From contig CAZGUH010000080.1 in assembly GCA_964529005.1 (NCBI GenBank), forward strand, positions 1 to 9,841: a DNA stretch of 9,841 nucleotides. Direction: 5' to 3'. Every line of letters begins with the position of its first letter. Within the stretch, counting starts at the first letter, position 1. Shown piece by piece: positions 8,176-9,841 of the stretch. This stretch comes from CAZGUH01 sp964529005. GTDB taxonomy: Bacteria > Actinomycetota > Acidimicrobiia > Acidimicrobiales > Ilumatobacteraceae. Made by a program: the position numbers and the translations under genes. The notes under the pieces were generated by a model. That model was given only the letters and a program-made list of their open reading frames with translations. It did not search any database and was not told the origin of the DNA.

Positions 8176-9041
8176 CAGCGATCCGTGAGCCCGAACTTCG
8201 CCTTCAGGATCTGGTGGAAGCGCTGTGGCCCGAATCGCACGAACATCGCCGGCGGGGTGTCGGCGTCGCAGGTGACGACGTCGCGCGGATCGAGCGTCGC
8301 CACGCGCTGGCCGTCGATCGAGAGGTCAGCGCTGCGGTGCCCCAGCACCTCGACCGCGATGAGCTCGTCCGGATCGAGCACCAGCGATCGATCGAAGAGC
8401 ATGTGCGGCGAGACCGGCGTCAGCAGCAACGCACGGTGGCGCGGCGAGACCACCGGCCCGCGCGCGGACAGCGAGTACGCCGTCGACCCGGTGGGCGTCG
8501 CCATGATCAGGCCGTCGGCGGCGTAGGACGTGAAGGGGGCGCCGTCGATCGCCACCTGCAACCGCACGGTGTGCCCCGCCTCACGCTTTTCGACCACCGC
8601 TTCGTTGAGCGCGCGCCACACCGATGGCGGCGCGCCGGGCGTGGATCGCTCGAGCCGGACGCGCAGCATCATCCGCTCCTCGATCCGCCAGTCGCCGCCC
8701 TCACCCGCGAACCATCGATCGAGCGCGGACGTCATCGCGGTCGGCTCGACCTCGGTGAGATATCCCAGCAGGCCGACGTTGACGCCGATCACCGGCACCG
8801 GCGCGCCGTCGAGCACCTGAACGGTGCGCAGCATCGTGCCGTCGCCGCCGATCGCCACGGCGACCGCGGCATCACTCGGCCCGAGGTCGGCCGCGAGCAG
8901 CTCGTGGAGACCGAGCGCGGCCGCGTCGTCGACCGTCATGAACGCCCGGTGCCCGCGGGCGCGCAGCCACTCGGCGGCCTGCTCCGCCAACGGGGCCGCT
9001 TCGGCGCGGTCGTGATGGGCGACGATCAGCACCGCGCTCAT
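8175..9041 (-). CDS. nadK: NAD kinase
   Basis: NadK phosphorylates NAD to NADP in the cytosol using ATP or polyphosphate. The 288 residues carry the family signatures: GGDGTML (65-71) with the catalytic aspartate D67, NVGLLGYL (88-95), the NE pair (N146-E147), and the glycine-rich TPTGSTAYSLSARGP (182-196). The ATG at 9041, 31 bases after the tlyA stop, is preferred because MSAVLIVAHH begins the first beta strand directly. An in-frame TTG at 9113 would add 24 residues without family character and overlap tlyA by 41 bases, and a GTG at 9053 is also possible. No clear Shine-Dalgarno sequence precedes any of them. The common GGP of the signature reads RGP here, an arginine in place of the first glycine. 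Placement between tlyA and recN is the usual actinobacterial one. Confidence 0.94.
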   Translation of the reverse strand: MSAVLIVAHHDRAEAAPLAEQAAEWLRARGHRAFMTVDDAAALGLHELLAADLGPSDAAVAVAIGGDGTMLRTVQVLDGAPVPVIGVNVGLLGYLTEVEPTAMTSALDRWFAGEGGDWRIEERMMLRVRLERSTPGAPPSVWRALNEAVVEKREAGHTVRLQVAIDGAPFTSYAADGLIMATPTGSTAYSLSARGPVVSPRHRALLLTPVSPHMLFDRSLVLDPDELIAVEVLGHRSADLSIDGQRVATLDPRDVVTCDADTPPAMFVRFGPQRFHQILKAKFGLTDR

Positions 9042-9072
9042 CGACGGATCCACGCACTCGTTGCCAGGTCGA

Positions 9073-9834
9073 TCATCGCCGGCATCCTCGCCCGCCGGCG
9101 CGTGCGCGCACAAGGAACTCGGTGTTGCCGTGCCCGCCCTGGATCGGCGAGGGCATCCACCCCTCGACCGGAGCGCCGTCGGCGAGGAGCGCGCGCTCCA
9201 CCGCGGCGCATGCCTGCGCGTGCAGCGCGGGATCGGTGATCACGCCCCGGCCCTTGGACGCGTCGCGACGACCGACCTCGAACTGCGGCTTCACGAGCAG
9301 CACGAGCGACCCGCCCGGGCGGCACATCGAGACCAGCGCGGGGATCACCGCGGTGAGCGAGATGAACGACAGGTCGGCGACCACCAGGTCGACCGCGCCG
9401 CCGATGTCGTCCACCGTGGTCGTGCGGACGTTCGTGCGTTCGAGCACGACGACGCGTCCGTCGGCACGGATGCGCGGGTGGAGCTGGCCGTGCCCGACGT
9501 CGAGCGCGACGACCTGTGCCGCCCCGCGCTGGAGGAGACAGTCGGTGAACCCCCCCGTCGATGCCCCGGCGTCGAGCGCGCGCACGCCCGACACGTCGAT
9601 GCCGAAGTGGTCGAGCGCGGCCTCGAGCTTCAGCCCGCCGCGACTGACGTAGCGCAAGGGCGGTCCGTCGACGACGACCGCGTCGCCGGCGGCGACGAGC
9701 CGTGCGGCCTTGTCGGCCACCGCGCCGTTCACCCGCACGAGGCCGGACTCGATCGCATGCGTCGCCTCGGCACGCGCGCCGACGAGGCCACGCCGAACGA
9801 GCTCGGCGTCGAGGCGGCGACGTTGCTGCGCCAT
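9073..9834 (-). CDS. tlyA: TlyA-family rRNA 2'-O-methyltransferase
   Basis: TlyA methylates the 2'-hydroxyl of rRNA cytidines (C1920 of 23S, and in mycobacterial-type enzymes also C1409 of 16S), a modification needed for capreomycin and viomycin sensitivity. The 253 residues comprise an N-terminal S4 RNA-binding domain (about 5-60), a short linker and an FtsJ-like Rossmann methyltransferase domain (about 65-245). The SAM-binding motif is LDAGASTGGFTDCLL (87-101). The K-D-K-E tetrad is visible as K69, D154 (VADLSF), K182 (VKPQFE) and E239 (GNTEF), at almost the same numbers as in M. tuberculosis TlyA. The C-terminus stops soon after E239, so it is shorter than the 268-residue mycobacterial protein. 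The ATG at 9834 is the first visible; only seven bases remain upstream, so an earlier start cannot be excluded. It leads the visible part of the cluster. Confidence 0.93.
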   Translation of the reverse strand: MAQQRRRLDAELVRRGLVGARAEATHAIESGLVRVNGAVADKAARLVAAGDAVVVDGPPLRYVSRGGLKLEAALDHFGIDVSGVRALDAGASTGGFTDCLLQRGAAQVVALDVGHGQLHPRIRADGRVVVLERTNVRTTTVDDIGGAVDLVVADLSFISLTAVIPALVSMCRPGGSLVLLVKPQFEVGRRDASKGRGVITDPALHAQACAAVERALLADGAPVEGWMPSPIQGGHGNTEFLVRARAGGRGCRR

Positions 9835-9841
9835 CGGACCC

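Noticed and set aside
8175..9113. A TTG start adding 24 residues to NAD kinase
   Set aside because: The extension overlaps tlyA and has no family character. MSAVLIV at 9041 begins the Rossmann-like strand.

Overview
The window is GC-rich, densely packed bacterial DNA. Its core is a housekeeping cluster read right to left on the minus strand: tlyA, nadK, recN, pyrG, a Nudix hydrolase gene, xerD and a small HD-domain gene. The order tlyA-nadK-recN-(...)-pyrG-nudix-xerD is a known actinobacterial arrangement, found in Mycobacterium tuberculosis as Rv1694-Rv1701. With the GC-rich codon use and frequent stop/start overlaps, this suggests a chromosomal segment of a high-GC actinobacterium. A lineage outside the mycobacteria, such as Acidimicrobiia, is plausible, but that placement is inference from gene order and motif flavour.

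Layout from the right edge. 9073-9834 is a TlyA rRNA 2'-O-methyltransferase, complete at its start with seven bases to spare. 8175-9041 is NAD kinase. 6505-8175 is the DNA-repair ATPase RecN, whose start overlaps the nadK stop by one base. A 71-base gap with a good Shine-Dalgarno sequence leads into pyrG (CTP synthase, 4766-6433). Seven bases later comes an ADP-ribose-pyrophosphatase-like Nudix gene (4216-4758). Then follow xerD (3296-4219) and an HD-domain gene (2781-3299), each overlapping the gene before it by 4 bp. The block looks like one transcription unit, possibly with internal initiation before pyrG. It serves translation (rRNA modification), cofactor and nucleotide supply, recombination repair and chromosome dimer resolution. 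The two genes that separate recN from pyrG in M. tuberculosis (Rv1697, SteA-like, and Rv1698) are absent here.

Left part. A class I SAM-dependent methyltransferase (2087-2764, plus strand) converges on the HD gene with 16 bases between the stops. It diverges, across a 92-base spacer, from a BcsA-like membrane glycosyltransferase on the minus strand (52-1994). That gene has the processive GT2 catalytic motifs, a BcsA-type FxVTxK gating loop and a C-terminal PilZ domain with the c-di-GMP-binding signatures. It is therefore probably a c-di-GMP-controlled exopolysaccharide (cellulose-like) synthase. A one-base deletion at about position 1000, within the codon pair for R-W of the QxxRW motif, splits it into two frames. 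Both sides remain well conserved, so a sequence error or a very recent lesion is more likely than old decay.

No stretch over 300 bases lacks a gene. I saw no tRNA, rRNA, CRISPR array, insertion sequence or phage gene. The genes are mostly familiar. The items most worth a second look are the frameshift in the catalytic motif of the PilZ synthase, the compacted cluster, and the HD protein coupled to xerD.
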